Positions 29,812 through 41,400 of a stretch of DNA of 64,000 bases are shown in pieces. The position numbers were made by a program, and so were the translations under genes. The notes under the pieces were generated by a model. It did no database searches. It saw nothing but the letters and a program-made list of their open reading frames with translations, and had not been told where the DNA came from. The stretch is from positions 1-64,000 of the forward strand of contig JXTB01000924.1 in NCBI GenBank assembly GCA_002914805.1. Reading direction: 5' to 3'. Position 1 is the stretch's first letter, and every line of letters starts with the position of its first letter. Source of the DNA: Parasponia andersonii. Its lineage: Eukaryota > Streptophyta > Magnoliopsida > Rosales > Cannabaceae.

Positions 29812-31254
29812 CTACTGCCTCTCATCTTCGTTGACTCCATCAAAGTTGACAGATAATTGTTGCTCGACAATATTGTTGTTCCATGGCCAAAATCTTTCTT
29901 CATCAAAAACGACATCTCGACTGATAACAATTTTCTTAGTGATAGGATTATAAAGCTTATAAGCTTTTGATTTATCACTAACACCAAGAAAAATGCATTT
30001 TTCACCCTTGTCATCTAGCTTTGTCCTCTTCTGGTCTGGAATATGGGCATAGGTGACACACCCAAAAATTTTGAAATGATCTACCGCTGGTCTCCGTCCG
30101 CTCCATGCTTCTTCTGGTGTCATATTTTGAACAGCAAGTGTGGGACTTCTATTCAAAATATAAATGCTCCAATTGACTGCTTCAGGCCAGAAAGTTTTTG
30201 GAATGCCGCTCCTCGTCAAAAGACTTCGCACCATATTCAAAATAGTGCAATTTTTCCGCTCACAAACTCCATTTTGTTGAGGTGTGTAAGCTGCCGTAAG
30301 TTGCCTCTTGATTCCATGAGTCTCACAAAAATTTGCAAATTCAAGTGAGTTGTATTCTCTACCACGATTAGTGCGAAGAACTTTTATTGGGCTGCCAACT
30401 TCTTTCTCAACAAACACTTTATAATTTTTAAATGCAGCAAAAGCTTCAGATTTTTCCTGCAAAAAATATACCCAAGTTTTTCGACTAAAATCATCAATGA
30501 AGGTGATAAAGTATCTTTTATCTCCATTGGAAGATGGATTTATTGGCCTACAAAGGTCAGAATGAACCAGCTCCAATTGCTTCTTTGCTCTCCATGACTT
30601 TCCTTGCGGAAATTGATTACGGTGTTGTTTGCTAACAACCCATTCTTCACAAACTTTAGATGGAGCTGTAATTTGAGGAAGACCAGTCACCATATTTTTT
30701 TGCTAGAGTGTCTTCAAACCACCAAAGTTTAGATGACCATAGCGAAAATGCCATAGCCATGCTGCATCCTTCAGTTTTGCTAAGAAGCATGAGTGAGTAG
30801 TGTTGTGGAGATAAAGCGGGAACATACGATTCTCCTTCATATTAACTTGAGCAATTAAGCCCAACTTTGCATCTTGGATTCGACATACTCCATCTTTAAT
30901 AGAAATCTCTTACCCTTTTTCTTGTAACTGACCCACACTAAGCAAATTAGTCTTTAAATCTGGAACAAAAAGAACATTAGAGATAGTGTGGGTGGAGTTT
31001 TCCTTGGTCTGGAGAGTTACCCTTCCTTTTCCCATAACAGAAACCGTGGAGTCGTCACCAAACTTGACAGTGTTACAGAAAGATTCATCTAGGTCAGAGA
31101 ATGCGTTTTTATCTCCGCACATGTGGTTGCTACAGCCAGTATCTAAATACCACATGTTTTGCTGAGTTTCTTCATTCATGTGACACACCATGAAAAGGGA
31201 CACCTCTTCTTCTTTTTCTGCAAAGTTAGTTCTTTCTCCATTTTGCTTATTCAA
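29812..31254 (-). pseudogene. Inner copia protease and integrase, stop-interrupted
   Basis: The protease motif is WYLDTGCSNHMCG (31254-30910, ending at a TAA). Pre-integrase (WLWHFRYGHLNFGGL) and integrase (30693-29812) follow, with HSDLCRPI, FITFIDDFSRKTWVY, LRTNRGREYNS and YTPQQNGVCERKN. The catalytic Asp expected before RGxEY is Asn here (RTNRGREY), a change expected to abolish integration even without the stops. Confidence 0.9.
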
Positions 31255-32145
31255 ATTAGTTCGACATTCTGACTGATAATGGCCATACCTATGACATCGG
31301 TAGCATTCAACATTGGACTTGTCTGCTGACTTTGGTCTATGAGTTGTTGAGTGGTGGCCTCCTTGTCCTCTTCCTCTTCCTTGAAATTAATTATCTTGGT
31401 GCTGGTGGTGTTGTTGGTGATTGCCACGATCATTGCTTCCTCTGCCTCTACCTCTGCCTCTGCCTCGTCCTCTGTCTCCTCTCGGTATCGAGTGATTTTC
31501 TGTTGAGGCCTTCAATGCTTGCTCTTCTTTCTCTTACTGGTTGATTTTTTGTTCATAGACCAGTAAAGAACTTTACAATTCATCAATTGAAAGTTCCTCA
31601 ATATCATTGGCTTCCTCGATTGAACAGACAACAAAATTGAATTTTGGTATCATGGAACGAAGAATCTTCTCAACGATAGTAACATCCTCTATCTTATCAC
31701 CGTGGATCCGCATCTTGTTGACGATTGCCATCATCCGTGAAAAATAGTCTGTGACCGATTCTCCCGATTTCATCCGTAGTGTTTCGAACTCCGAACGAAG
31801 TACTTGAAGCTGCTGCCTCTTTGCCCTTGCAGAACCTTGGTACTTCTTCTTCATGGAATCCCAAATATGCTTGGAGGTGTCCTTGCAAAAAATGGTTTCC
31901 AAGATTGAGCATTCAATAGCTTGGAAAAGATAATTCTTTGCCTTGAGATCCTTCAATCGTTGCCCTTCTATCTCCATTCTTTGCGCATCCGTCATTGTCG
32001 TGCTGGTCGCTGGTTCCGTAATTCCATCGGAGACGACTTGCCAATACTCCTTGGATCTTAGAAAGTTTTCCATTGACATGCTCCAATGATCATAGTGACC
32101 ATCGAAGCGAGGAATAGCTGGTTGAACAAAGTTGTCAGTGGCCAT
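31254..32145 (-). pseudogene. Inner copia gag, stop-interrupted
   Basis: A 190-codon frame begins MATDNFVQPAIPRFDG and includes HYDHWSMSMENFLRSKEYW and the gag UBN2-type segment (HIWDSMKKKYQGS, LQVLRSEFETLRMKSGES). It stops at 31573 (TAA), but homology continues through further stops into an Arg/Gly-rich linker and a CCHC knuckle (CYRCHRYGHYQSEC) at about 31260-31310. Confidence 0.9.
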
Positions 32146-32333
32146 CGTAAAGGACTGCTGCGAAAAAAAAATGAAAGGTGAAATAGAAATAGAGCTACTG
32201 CTATACCACTCTCTATCTCACTCTATATATCACACGCTTTTACTAATTCTGTAATTGCTTACTCAGGATCTCACACACTCTGACTTTTACATATCTCTTT
32301 CAGCTCACTACTCTAACCAGGCTCTGATACCAC

Positions 32334-32698
32334 TGTAACATATAATAGACTAATAGATAAAAAGCTAACAAGGTAAGAGAACATTTTGTTTTCTGCTTAC
32401 AACTTTATTCATCAGATAATAGCCTTTTATAGACAATACATGAACGGTAAAATACTAAAAAATAGAAACAACCATCATTAACTTAAAATGTGCAGAACCC
32501 ATAAAGCTAAAAACTAGGACACTAGAGTACTAGCTACTTCAACTCCTATAGACTAGGTCAATAACAACATACTGCAACAACATAAATAAAACTCCTATTA
32601 TCTAGACCACATGCTGCAACAATAAACAAAATACTGAGGAGCTTATTCCTAAAGACTAGGACAAAAAGTAACAGACCCACGTGATGACATTTTCAACA
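32334..32698 (-). repeat. Inner copia 5' LTR
   Basis: 365 bp, followed (on the - strand) by the tRNA primer-binding site. Being the upstream LTR for transcription of this element, it would hold its promoter. Confidence 0.95.
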
Positions 32699-32703
32699 AG
32701 TAC

Positions 32704-32855
32704 ACAGTCTTCGGCTATTAACAAACTTTTATTTACATGAATACTTATTTGGAAGAACTGTCGAAATTCTATTCAAGATTGGAGCATAATAAATTTGGTA
32801 ACATTATAAACGTTTGTAACTTTATATATATTTCATGTTGTTAATTATGTGTTAC
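32704..32855 (+). repeat. 3' LTR of outer copia element, right part
   Basis: Continues the outer LTR directly after the second AGTAC copy. It is alignable with 21521-21676 and ends near GTTAC. Confidence 0.82.
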
Positions 32856-34431
32856 CGTTTTCAGCTAAGGATCACAAAAGATGAAGACGACATAGATTTT
32901 TATGTTAGGGGACTTAGGGCCGTTGGTTAGTGTAAAATTTGTCTCCTTAGTAGGACATGTGCTAATCAACGTTCTGCTTTGACACTCACAAATGCCATGA
33001 TACTCCTTTATTTATTTATTTTTTTCTTCGTTTTCTTTGAACTTCTAAAGCAGCTCAAATGCCACCTCAACCAAAGTTAAACCAGAGAACGAAAAAAAAA
33101 AATTTGAAAGGAAGTTATTGGAACAATGTGACGTGTGCACTTAAAATGGGCTAAGCCATGCTGGCCAGTCCATATATTTTCAAGCCGAACAATGTTTAGG
33201 TAAGGCTTTGGCCTAATAAAAGCTAATTCGAGCAGTGATATCCGGCTTAAAGATGGGTACTTCATAAGTACCTAATCATGTTAGTCTACCTCCTATTGAC
33301 TTCAAATTTTTGGGATGAATTTGTAATCTCACATGATATTAGAATGATGGTTTTGAGTTTGAATCCCAGAAGCGAAGTGGAAGTATTAGAGTATAATATT
33401 GTTATCAACACACTTCTTAATAGTTTAAGCATTTGGGATGGATTGGTAATCTAATAGTTTTGTAGAGTTCAATCTGTATCTTTACGTGGCGCTCAACTTT
33501 ATGGAGATGAACATGTTATATTTTAATTTTTGATCTAATTGTGTGTCGTATGATGTTAGTTCGGACCAAGGGGTCTTTTGTGTTAACGGTATAAACAATT
33601 TACATCAATAATAATTAAATAAAAACAGGATCTACATTTTGAATCACTTACTACGTATATATGATGCTCTACGTAATTCTTTTTTGAGTTTGTTTGTTTG
33701 TTTTTTTTTTTAAAAAAGCACGCATGTGGGAGCCATATTTGTTAATTAGCTTAAGACATGTTAATCTAGCTGCAAAAGTCGATGAAGATCATCGGCCAAA
33801 ACTTTTGTATTAATTAACTTTAATCTTGACAATAAAACTTAGACTATAAGCGAAAACAATTGCAGCCGTAGAGTATCCAACTTTCCACGTCCAGGTACTC
33901 TTTCATTCACTCACATAAGAAGAAAGGTTTCCAACCATTATTTCTTTAACGATTTGGCATCTGGGCATGACAAAAACACTAAAATATGTGTATATTATTA
34001 TATAAACGTTCATATATTAAATGGGGGGCGTTTAGGCATGTACTTTAATAAATGCAGTTGTACATAATAGATTGAGCTCTGCTCATGAAAGAGGGAAAGA
34101 GGTGTTTGGACACAAAAAAAGCAAAGAATAGACCCTTTTTCCACCTGTTGGAAAACCAAATAAGCCACCGCTGAAGCGGTTAACAGTCCCAACAGGGAAA
34201 GTTTGGAATATAAACAATGAAGAAATCTACAAGGAAAGCTATATAATTTGACTTTGAACAATCTAATAATAATAATAATAATAATAACATATATATGATC
34301 AACTAAGATGGTTTTCAGTTCTACATATAAAACCGAATGACTTGAATTCATCATAACACAAAGTATCACCACCTCTAAGTTTATTAATAATTACCAAACC
34401 AGATTTTTCTGTAAAGGTTTACTGATCAACA
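32856..34431. other. Spacer upstream of RTM2-like gene
   Basis: No coding signal was found. It contains an (AAT)n microsatellite at about 34264-34287 and a likely TATA box (TATAAAA, 34326-34332) about 100 bp upstream of the RTM2-like start codon. Confidence 0.55.
34326..34332 (+). promoter_or_regulatory. Likely TATA box of RTM2-like gene
   Basis: TATAAAA about 100 bp before the start codon; suitable spacing for a plant promoter with a 5' leader of about 70 bp. Confidence 0.45.
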
Positions 34432-35343
34432 ATGGCAAATGTTAGGGGAACAAGAGGAGTCATAGGAGACGGAAGTAGTACTTCTACACAACGTAACGCG
34501 GTTATGGAAGAGATCGTACCTTCTTCTGATTGGACAGAGGACTTAAATGGCCATTATCTTCTCGTTGATCTTCCTGGTATTGTGTCTTTAGCTATGCAAA
34601 TTTTATAGTGTCTTATTTATTTATTTATTTTTGATATGTTGTTTTTTTCTTGATATGAACATAAGAACAATATGATACACAGCCAAGTAATAGCATAGTT
34701 AAAATGTATACAATACATAACGTTTTTCTTATACACATGATTACTGAAATTAAGACATATAAATTAACATATTCGATTCTTTTCTTTTCGTTTTTATTCG
34801 AAAGATTTCAAGAAGGAGCAGGTGAAGATAAAAGTTATAAACTCGGGACACATAAAGATGTATGGAGAAAGGCCTGTAAATGAGAACAAGTTCATTCATT
34901 TCAAACAGACCTTCAAGGTGCCAGAGAACTCAGATATGGATGCCATCACAGCGAAATTCGATGGTGAGATTCTCTACATAACCGTCCCAAAGAAGGTGGT
35001 GGAAGAAAAGAGAGAGCCTGAAAGTATAGCTGCTCACCGCGAAACTGATCAAAGTCTACACCAAAAACCGGATCCTACTAATGGAGAGAAAAAGAAAGGT
35101 GATGTTGTAAATGGTAAGGAGTCCAAGGACCAGGTCTCTCAAAGCAAAGATAAAGAAGACAAGCATAATAATGGCCCTATGAGTTTCTCCACACATAATA
35201 TCCGGAGATGGGAGAGCGAAGCTGGGTATGTTAGAAGTGCAATGGAGCTGTTGAGCAAAAACAAAGCTGTTGTTGTGACAGCCATGTTAGCATTCTCATT
35301 AGGGATGTTGATATCTCGCAAATTCGAATCGGACGGAGAGTAA
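34432..35343 (+). CDS. RTM2-like protein with HSP20/alpha-crystallin domain, about 227 aa
   Basis: Two exons, 34432-34576 and 34805-35343, joined in phase (GT at 34577, AG at 34803-34804). The HSP20-like domain spans about residues 25-115 (WTEDLNGHYLLVDLP, KIKVINSGHIKMYGERP, HFKQTFKVPENSDMDAI, ILYITVPKK). A charged Lys/Glu linker follows, then a single C-terminal membrane segment (AVVVTAMLAFSLGMLISRKF). This layout is that of the Arabidopsis RTM2 family, small heat-shock relatives anchored to membranes; one member restricts long-distance movement of some potyviruses. Whether this copy has any antiviral role cannot be said. The start codon was chosen because it is the first ATG in the exon and gives a typical N-terminus. 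Confidence 0.88.
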
Positions 35344-38300
35344 TTTTAGGCTTTGTAAATTGCGTGTTGTTGAGTGTAAATTCTGTGTGTCTTTTGTAAT
35401 TTATTTCATGTAATAACACTGGCATGGAAATTTGCCAAAATACAGGATAAAAGTATGTGTTGTTTCTTCTTCACATGTTCCAACCTCTAACCATGAAATC
35501 TTCAAGAAACCGAAGCCAAAGTCTGGCTCAGATAAGTACTAATATTGAGGTTATGGGATGAAAAGGAGACACTTAACATGAGAGAAGAAAAAAAAAATGG
35601 GTTTTATTTTTTATTTTTTATTTTATTATTATTATTTTTTAATTGTTATTCATAGAATAAAGATAACTGGTGCCACAATAGGGGGTTTCTTACGTAATGA
35701 ACATATCAAAATTATTGAATCCTACAATGTGACCAAGACTATGCTATTGGGCATATTGAAATTCTGATATTCTGAGATGAATTTCACATAACCCCACATA
35801 TTGGTTGACATGGGATTGATATTGTTTTTGTTATTATATAGGTGAAGAGCATGCTTGAAATCCATGATACTTATTCCTATATTAGTAAATAAATATCAGT
35901 GGAGAATGGATGTCATTGACCAATTCCTTAATCTTTCAGATGTTCAAGTAGAATGTTGATCACTACAAATGACAGACCTAAATCCAATCAGAGATAAAGA
36001 AAAATCTGAGTTTGTTATTAGTCCACTATCTAAGATTTTGATTTGCTGTTCAAATACCATGATTTAAAAATCATGAAATATCTCAATTGTCATTCAAGGG
36101 ATTGCTTGAACCATTTGTTCAACACCAAAAGCAAGCTATCATATTTCAGGTCCGGATAGACATGGCTTATTAACACCTATGTAAGTTTGAGACATATGGT
36201 AGAATATTTGCTATAAGAATGAAGAAAGTGGAAGAAAGTTTCTTGGTATCTACTGGTTTTGCTAACATTCTTGATGTGTAAACTAGATTTTGCATTCATC
36301 TCATCCACAAATATGTGCCAGATAAAACAGAGCAGCATCAATTCAAAAATAACTTTATCTCATAGGATCAGATTCCACTAGTAATCCACCAAATCTTAAA
36401 ATAAAAGGGCAATAAGACCACCTAGACATGACGAGGGAAGGAGAAGCTTCTTTGACATGCGTGCCAAAAGTTGTGTATGATCCTAAACTCTTACCTAAAT
36501 CTTTGTTAAATATAAGACGAATTTCCCTATTGAGGAAAGATGTTTAAAAAATAGGGCCTAATTCTTTTTGTGATGAAACTTAACTTTATAATATTGCCTT
36601 TTACATTCCGTTTCGAATTTGAGATGCCAATCAAGACGGTTAATTGGCATAGGCCTACAATGATTTCGACCGATCGGTCGTCAGCAATTCTGTTTGAATT
36701 TCGGACAAAAACAGGAGAACAAATAGATCATATAGAAAATTAACTCTTCTTCTTAGGCAAAATTTTTCCTTTTTTCCCATGACCCTTTTCTTGCCTCTAC
36801 CAAATTATGGTTAGCCCACAAGTGAAATTGCTTTTTGGTGGAAAGACAAGTAAAAAGGAAAAATGAAGAAAAGACCAAATCTACTTGAATTTCGATACAT
36901 CTCTTTCAGTAAACATGGAAGCTAGCTTCATTAACACGGTAGTATCTTTCAAGGTATAAAACTCAATTTTAGAAAGCTAGAGCACTTATTATTATTATTT
37001 TTAAGTGAATTAATTGAGCTTCGTTGATCCCAAAGAAATGAATGAATACGGAGAGAATAAGAATAAGAGAACCCCAATAGGAAATAAAGCTGATGCTTTG
37101 TCGTTGAACTTTATTCAAAATGTGGGTGCTTTTTGACAAAAAGGTTGAGGGCCATAGTTAGGGGGAGAGGTGGAATCATGTACCCTTATTGCAGAGGCAT
37201 CTCAGCTATGATGTAGGACTGTTTGGTCAGTGTGGTTTGTCCCAAACTAGTACCTAATGTTCATATTGGCTCGTCCTACCCATTAAGCTAAGATGGTTCA
37301 TGTCTTCATTTTGTTTCTTTACTTCAAATGGGCAAATACCCCTTTTTTTTCCCCCTTATAATCATTATTTTTTTTGATAAGAACCCTTATAATCATATTT
37401 AATGAGCAATCTATACCGCTTTCTAATGAAATAATATAGAAAGGGAGGAGTTTTTATTTAACAAAGCCTAAATCGAATAGTACATACTTGACAGCAGCTT
37501 CCTTGATCTTCTATCTCACTTCGTTTTTCTTCCATCGGTTAAGATTATTAGCGGGACATATTAAATTGTTCTCGTTGGATTAATGTAAAATGGCTTGTAA
37601 AACAGGCAAGATAAAGTTAATTTAATCTCAAGGACACAATGTACACTATACGTTAAAGACTGAAAACTAAGCCTACATGTCACGTAAAAAAGCTTACTCA
37701 ACCGACCCATCAACGATTTTCGATTTTCTCTTTGCAAGATTTATCTTTTCATGTGTCAGTTAATAAATTTAATCAAACTAAATAAACAAATTAATTTCAC
37801 CCAAAAAAAGGAATCGTGAGGTGGATAACGAACCCATAAAGGCGGGAAGCCAAAAAAAAAGTGGATCAAAACCTTCGCGAGAGAGAATGGAATCTAATCT
37901 CTCCCCCACTATGCCCTATTTCCTCCTTCCTACCCCAATTCCAAACCCCATCCAAAATTAAATAAATAAATAATCTACAAAACAAAAACAACTGCATTTT
38001 TATTCATATTTTGAATCTAAAACCAGAAACAAATACAAAATTCCATTATTTACCCTACCAAAACTCTAAAAACAGAAACAACATAATTCCCTTTTGTCTT
38101 TTTTTTTTTTTAAATAAAAAAAGAAAATTCCATTATTTCCAGAAACAAAAACAATATAATATAACTATATTCTATTCTTTCCCGCACCAAAAATCTAGCA
38201 AACAGAAACAACAGAAACTATTATATTTAAATTTAAAAAGAAAAAAACTGTAAACGAAAATAGGAGCACGCAAATTCAAAAAAGCCAAAAGAAAAAATCA

Positions 38301-38467
38301 CCTCAAAACAGCTATACACCTCCTCTTCTCTCCGTGATCAACGGCCATAAGGGGCCAAACCCACAAAGGCACAAACCCCTAAAGACCCTCCTCTCATTTT
38401 TTCAACGCTTCAGTACTATAGTAATTAGTAATAGTAGCAGAAGTAGTAATAGAAGAAGAATGAGACC
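35344..38467. other. Intergenic region upstream of the MCTP gene
   Basis: About 3.1 kb without a supported gene. It starts with the 3' untranslated part of the RTM2-like gene and ends with the leader of the MCTP gene. It has T-rich and A-rich runs (35585-35645, 37340-37360, 38095-38120). No transposon family was recognised. Confidence 0.5.
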
Positions 38468-41400
38468 ATGAACAATACGTCGCCGTCTCAGCCTCAGCCT
38501 CAGCCTCAGCCTCCGCAACCGCCGAGAACGATCAGAAAGCTCATTGTCGAAGTCGTCGACGCTAAAGACCTTCTTCCCAAAGATGGTCAAGGCAGCGCCA
38601 GCGCCTACGTGGTGGCGGATTTCGACGGCCAGCGACGGCGGACCTCGACCAAGTTCAGGGACCTCAACCCGGTTTGGAACGAGGCCCTGGACTTTGTCAT
38701 CTCCGACCCAGAAAACATGGAGTATGAGGAGCTCGAGGTCGACGTCTACAACGACAAGAAGTACTGCAACGCCAACGGGACGGCCCGGAAGAACCATTTC
38801 CTGGGTCGGGTCAAGCTGTACGGTACCCAGTTCGCCAAGCGTGGGAACGAGGGGTTGGTCTACTTTCCGCTGGAGAAGAGGAATCTGCTTAGCTGGATTA
38901 GGGGTGAGATTGGGCTGAGGATATACTATTTTGATGAGGGAGTTGAGGAAGCACCGCCGCAGAATCAGCCACCGTCCGAAGATGTTCCGCCGGAGAGGCC
39001 GAAGTCTCCAGCGATGGTGGTGGTTGAGGGAGGTCGAGTGTTTGAGGTCAACTCTGCCCAAATGGATCACCACCATCATGGTGCTCCTCCTCCTCATCAC
39101 CACCACCACCATCATGGAGCAGTACCAGAGGTTATACACTCTCCGCCGGTTGTGGTGATCGAGGAGTCGTCGCCGCCGCCAGTGGTCAACCTACACGGGG
39201 AGCCACCTCCGGCGCCGGAGATGGGCGGTCCTCCGCCGCCGCATGAGATGCAGTTCCCGACGGAGGTGAGGAAGATGGAGACGAGAAGAGCTGTTGCCGG
39301 TGAGAGAGTCAGGATATCGAGAAGGCCGAATGGAGAATACTCTCCGAGAGTCATCACCGGAAAATTCGCAGGCGAAACGACGTCGGAGCGGATTCACCCC
39401 TACGATCTCGTCGAGCCGATGCAGTACTTGTTCATCAGGATCGTCAAGGCTCGTGGGCTCGCCCTGAGCAGGAGTCCTTACGTGAAGGTCCGTACGTCGA
39501 GCCATTTTGTGAAGTCCAAGCCGGTGGTTCAGAGACCCGGGGAGGCCACCGACTCGCCTGAGTGGCACCAGGTCTTCGCGTTGGGACACAACAGACCCGA
39601 TTCGGCGAGCTCGACGTTGGAGATATCGGTCTGGGACATGCAATCCGAGCAGTTCCTCGGCGGCGTTTGCTTCGACCTCTCGGACGTCCCGGTTCGGGAC
39701 CCGCCCGACAGTCCCTTGGCTCCGCAGTGGTACCGGCTCGAAGGTGGAGATGGAGATCAGAATCTCGGGCGGGTCTCCGGCGACATACAGCTCTCGGTCT
39801 GGATTGGGACCCAAGCCGACGACGCCTTCCCGGAGGCTTGGAGTTCCGACGCGCCGTTCGTGGTTCATACGCGCTCGAAGGTTTACCAGTCTCCGAAGCT
39901 GTGGTACTTGAGGGTGACGATCATGGAGGCTCAGGACCTTCACATTGCTCCGAATCTGCCTCCATTGACGGCTCCGGAGATTCGGGTCAAAGCCCAGTTG
40001 GGGTTTCAGTCGGCGAGGACCAGGCGCGGGTCCATGAACAATCACAGTGCGTCGTTCCACTGGAGCGAGGACCTCATCTTCGTCGCTGGGGAGCCATTGG
40101 AGGACTCGCTGATCTTGCTCGTGGAGGACCGTACGAACAAGGACGCGGTGCTCCTCGGCCACCTAGTTGTTCCCGTGGCCTCGATTGAGCAGCGGTTCGA
40201 TGAGCGCCACGTGGCGTCGAAATGGTTCGGGTTGGAGGGTGGCGGTGGCGGTGGCGGTGGGTTCGCGGGTCCAGGTGGGCCCTACTGTGGAAGAATACAC
40301 CTGGGGCTGTGCCTGGAGGGTGGGTATCACGTGCTTGATGAAGCGGCGCACGTGTGCAGCGACTTTCGTCCCACGGCTAAGCAACTTTGGAAGCCGGCTA
40401 TTGGGATTTTGGAGCTTGGGATCTTGGGGGCCCGTGGGCTTCTCCCGATGAAGACCAAGAGCGGAGGAAAAGGGTCCACCGACGCTTACTGTGTCGCCAA
40501 GTATGGGAAGAAGTGGGTTCGGACAAGGACAATCACCGACAGCTTTGATCCACGGTGGAACGAGCAGTACACGTGGCAGGTCTACGACCCGTGTACGGTG
40601 CTGACCATTGGAGTTTTCGACAACTGGAGGATGTTTGCCGACGTGTCCGAGGGGAAGCCCGACTACCGTATAGGCAAGGTACGTATACGTGTATCTACAC
40701 TGGAGAGCAACAAAGTGTATACGAATTCGTACCCCTTGTTGGTTTTGTTGAGAACCGGGTTGAAGAAAATGGGCGAAATCGAGGTGGCGGTTCGGTTCGC
40801 TTGCCCCTCGTTGTTGCCCGACACGTGTGCGGCTTACGGGCAGCCGTTGCTTCCTAAAATGCACTATCTCCGCCCTCTTGGGGTGGCTCAACAGGAGACT
40901 TTACGTGGGGCCGCGACGAGAATGGTTGCCACGTGGCTCGGGCGATCCGAGCCACCCTTGGGGCCCGAGGTGGTTCGATACATGTTGGATGCGGATTCGC
41001 ACACGTGGAGCATGAGGAAAAGCAAGGCTAATTGGTTTCGGATCGTGGCTGTGCTCGCTTGGCTAGTTGGGTTGGCCAAATGGTTAGATGATATCCGCAG
41101 GTGGAGGAACCCGGTTACAACGGTATTAGTTCATATCTTATACTTGGTGCTTGTTTGGTACCCAGATTTGATTGTCCCAACCGGGTTTTTATATGTGTTC
41201 TTGATTGGAGTGTGGTACTACCGGTTCAAGCCTAAGATACCCGCTGGCATGGATATCCGACTCTCTCAGGCCGAATCAGTTGACCCGGATGAGCTTGACG
41301 AGGAATTCGACACGTTGCCAAGCTCGAAACCACCAGAAATAATTAGGGTCCGGTATGACCGGTTACGGATATTGGCAGCCCGGATCCAAACAGTTTTGGG

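Larger units (their letters stand above)
27651..32698 (-). mobile_element. Ty1/copia retrotransposon (inner, young), nested
   Basis: A complete element on the - strand. LTRs of 365 bp lie at 27651-28015 and 32334-32698 (TGTAAC...CAACA) and differ at 4 positions by eye (about 1%). The target duplication AGTAC is at 27646-27650 and 32699-32703. The primer-binding site next to the right LTR reads TGGTATCAGAGCC on the - strand (initiator-Met type), and a polypurine tract (AAGAGAGGGAT) abuts the left LTR. All copia domains are present but interrupted by stops. Confidence 0.96.
20432..32855 (+). mobile_element. Ty1/copia retrotransposon (outer, old), split by a nested element
   Basis: The order LTR, gag, protease, integrase, reverse transcriptase, RNase H, LTR marks the copia superfamily. 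The 3' LTR is interrupted at 27650 and resumes after the nested element. In the piece resuming at about 32700 the two LTRs differ at roughly one site in eight by eye, so the insertion is old. The primer-binding site could not be matched to the usual initiator-Met tRNA. The exact right end and a clean target duplication are uncertain: GTTAT precedes the left LTR and GTTAC occurs near the right end. Confidence 0.85.

Noticed and set aside
38011-38253. 80-codon + frame upstream of the MCTP gene
   Set aside because: Asn/Lys/Phe-rich translation of AT-rich leader DNA with poly-T; no family features.
38402-40891. Long - strand frames (245, 323 and 242 codons) over the MCTP gene
   Set aside because: Antisense shadows of a GC-rich gene; Arg-rich and without family signatures.
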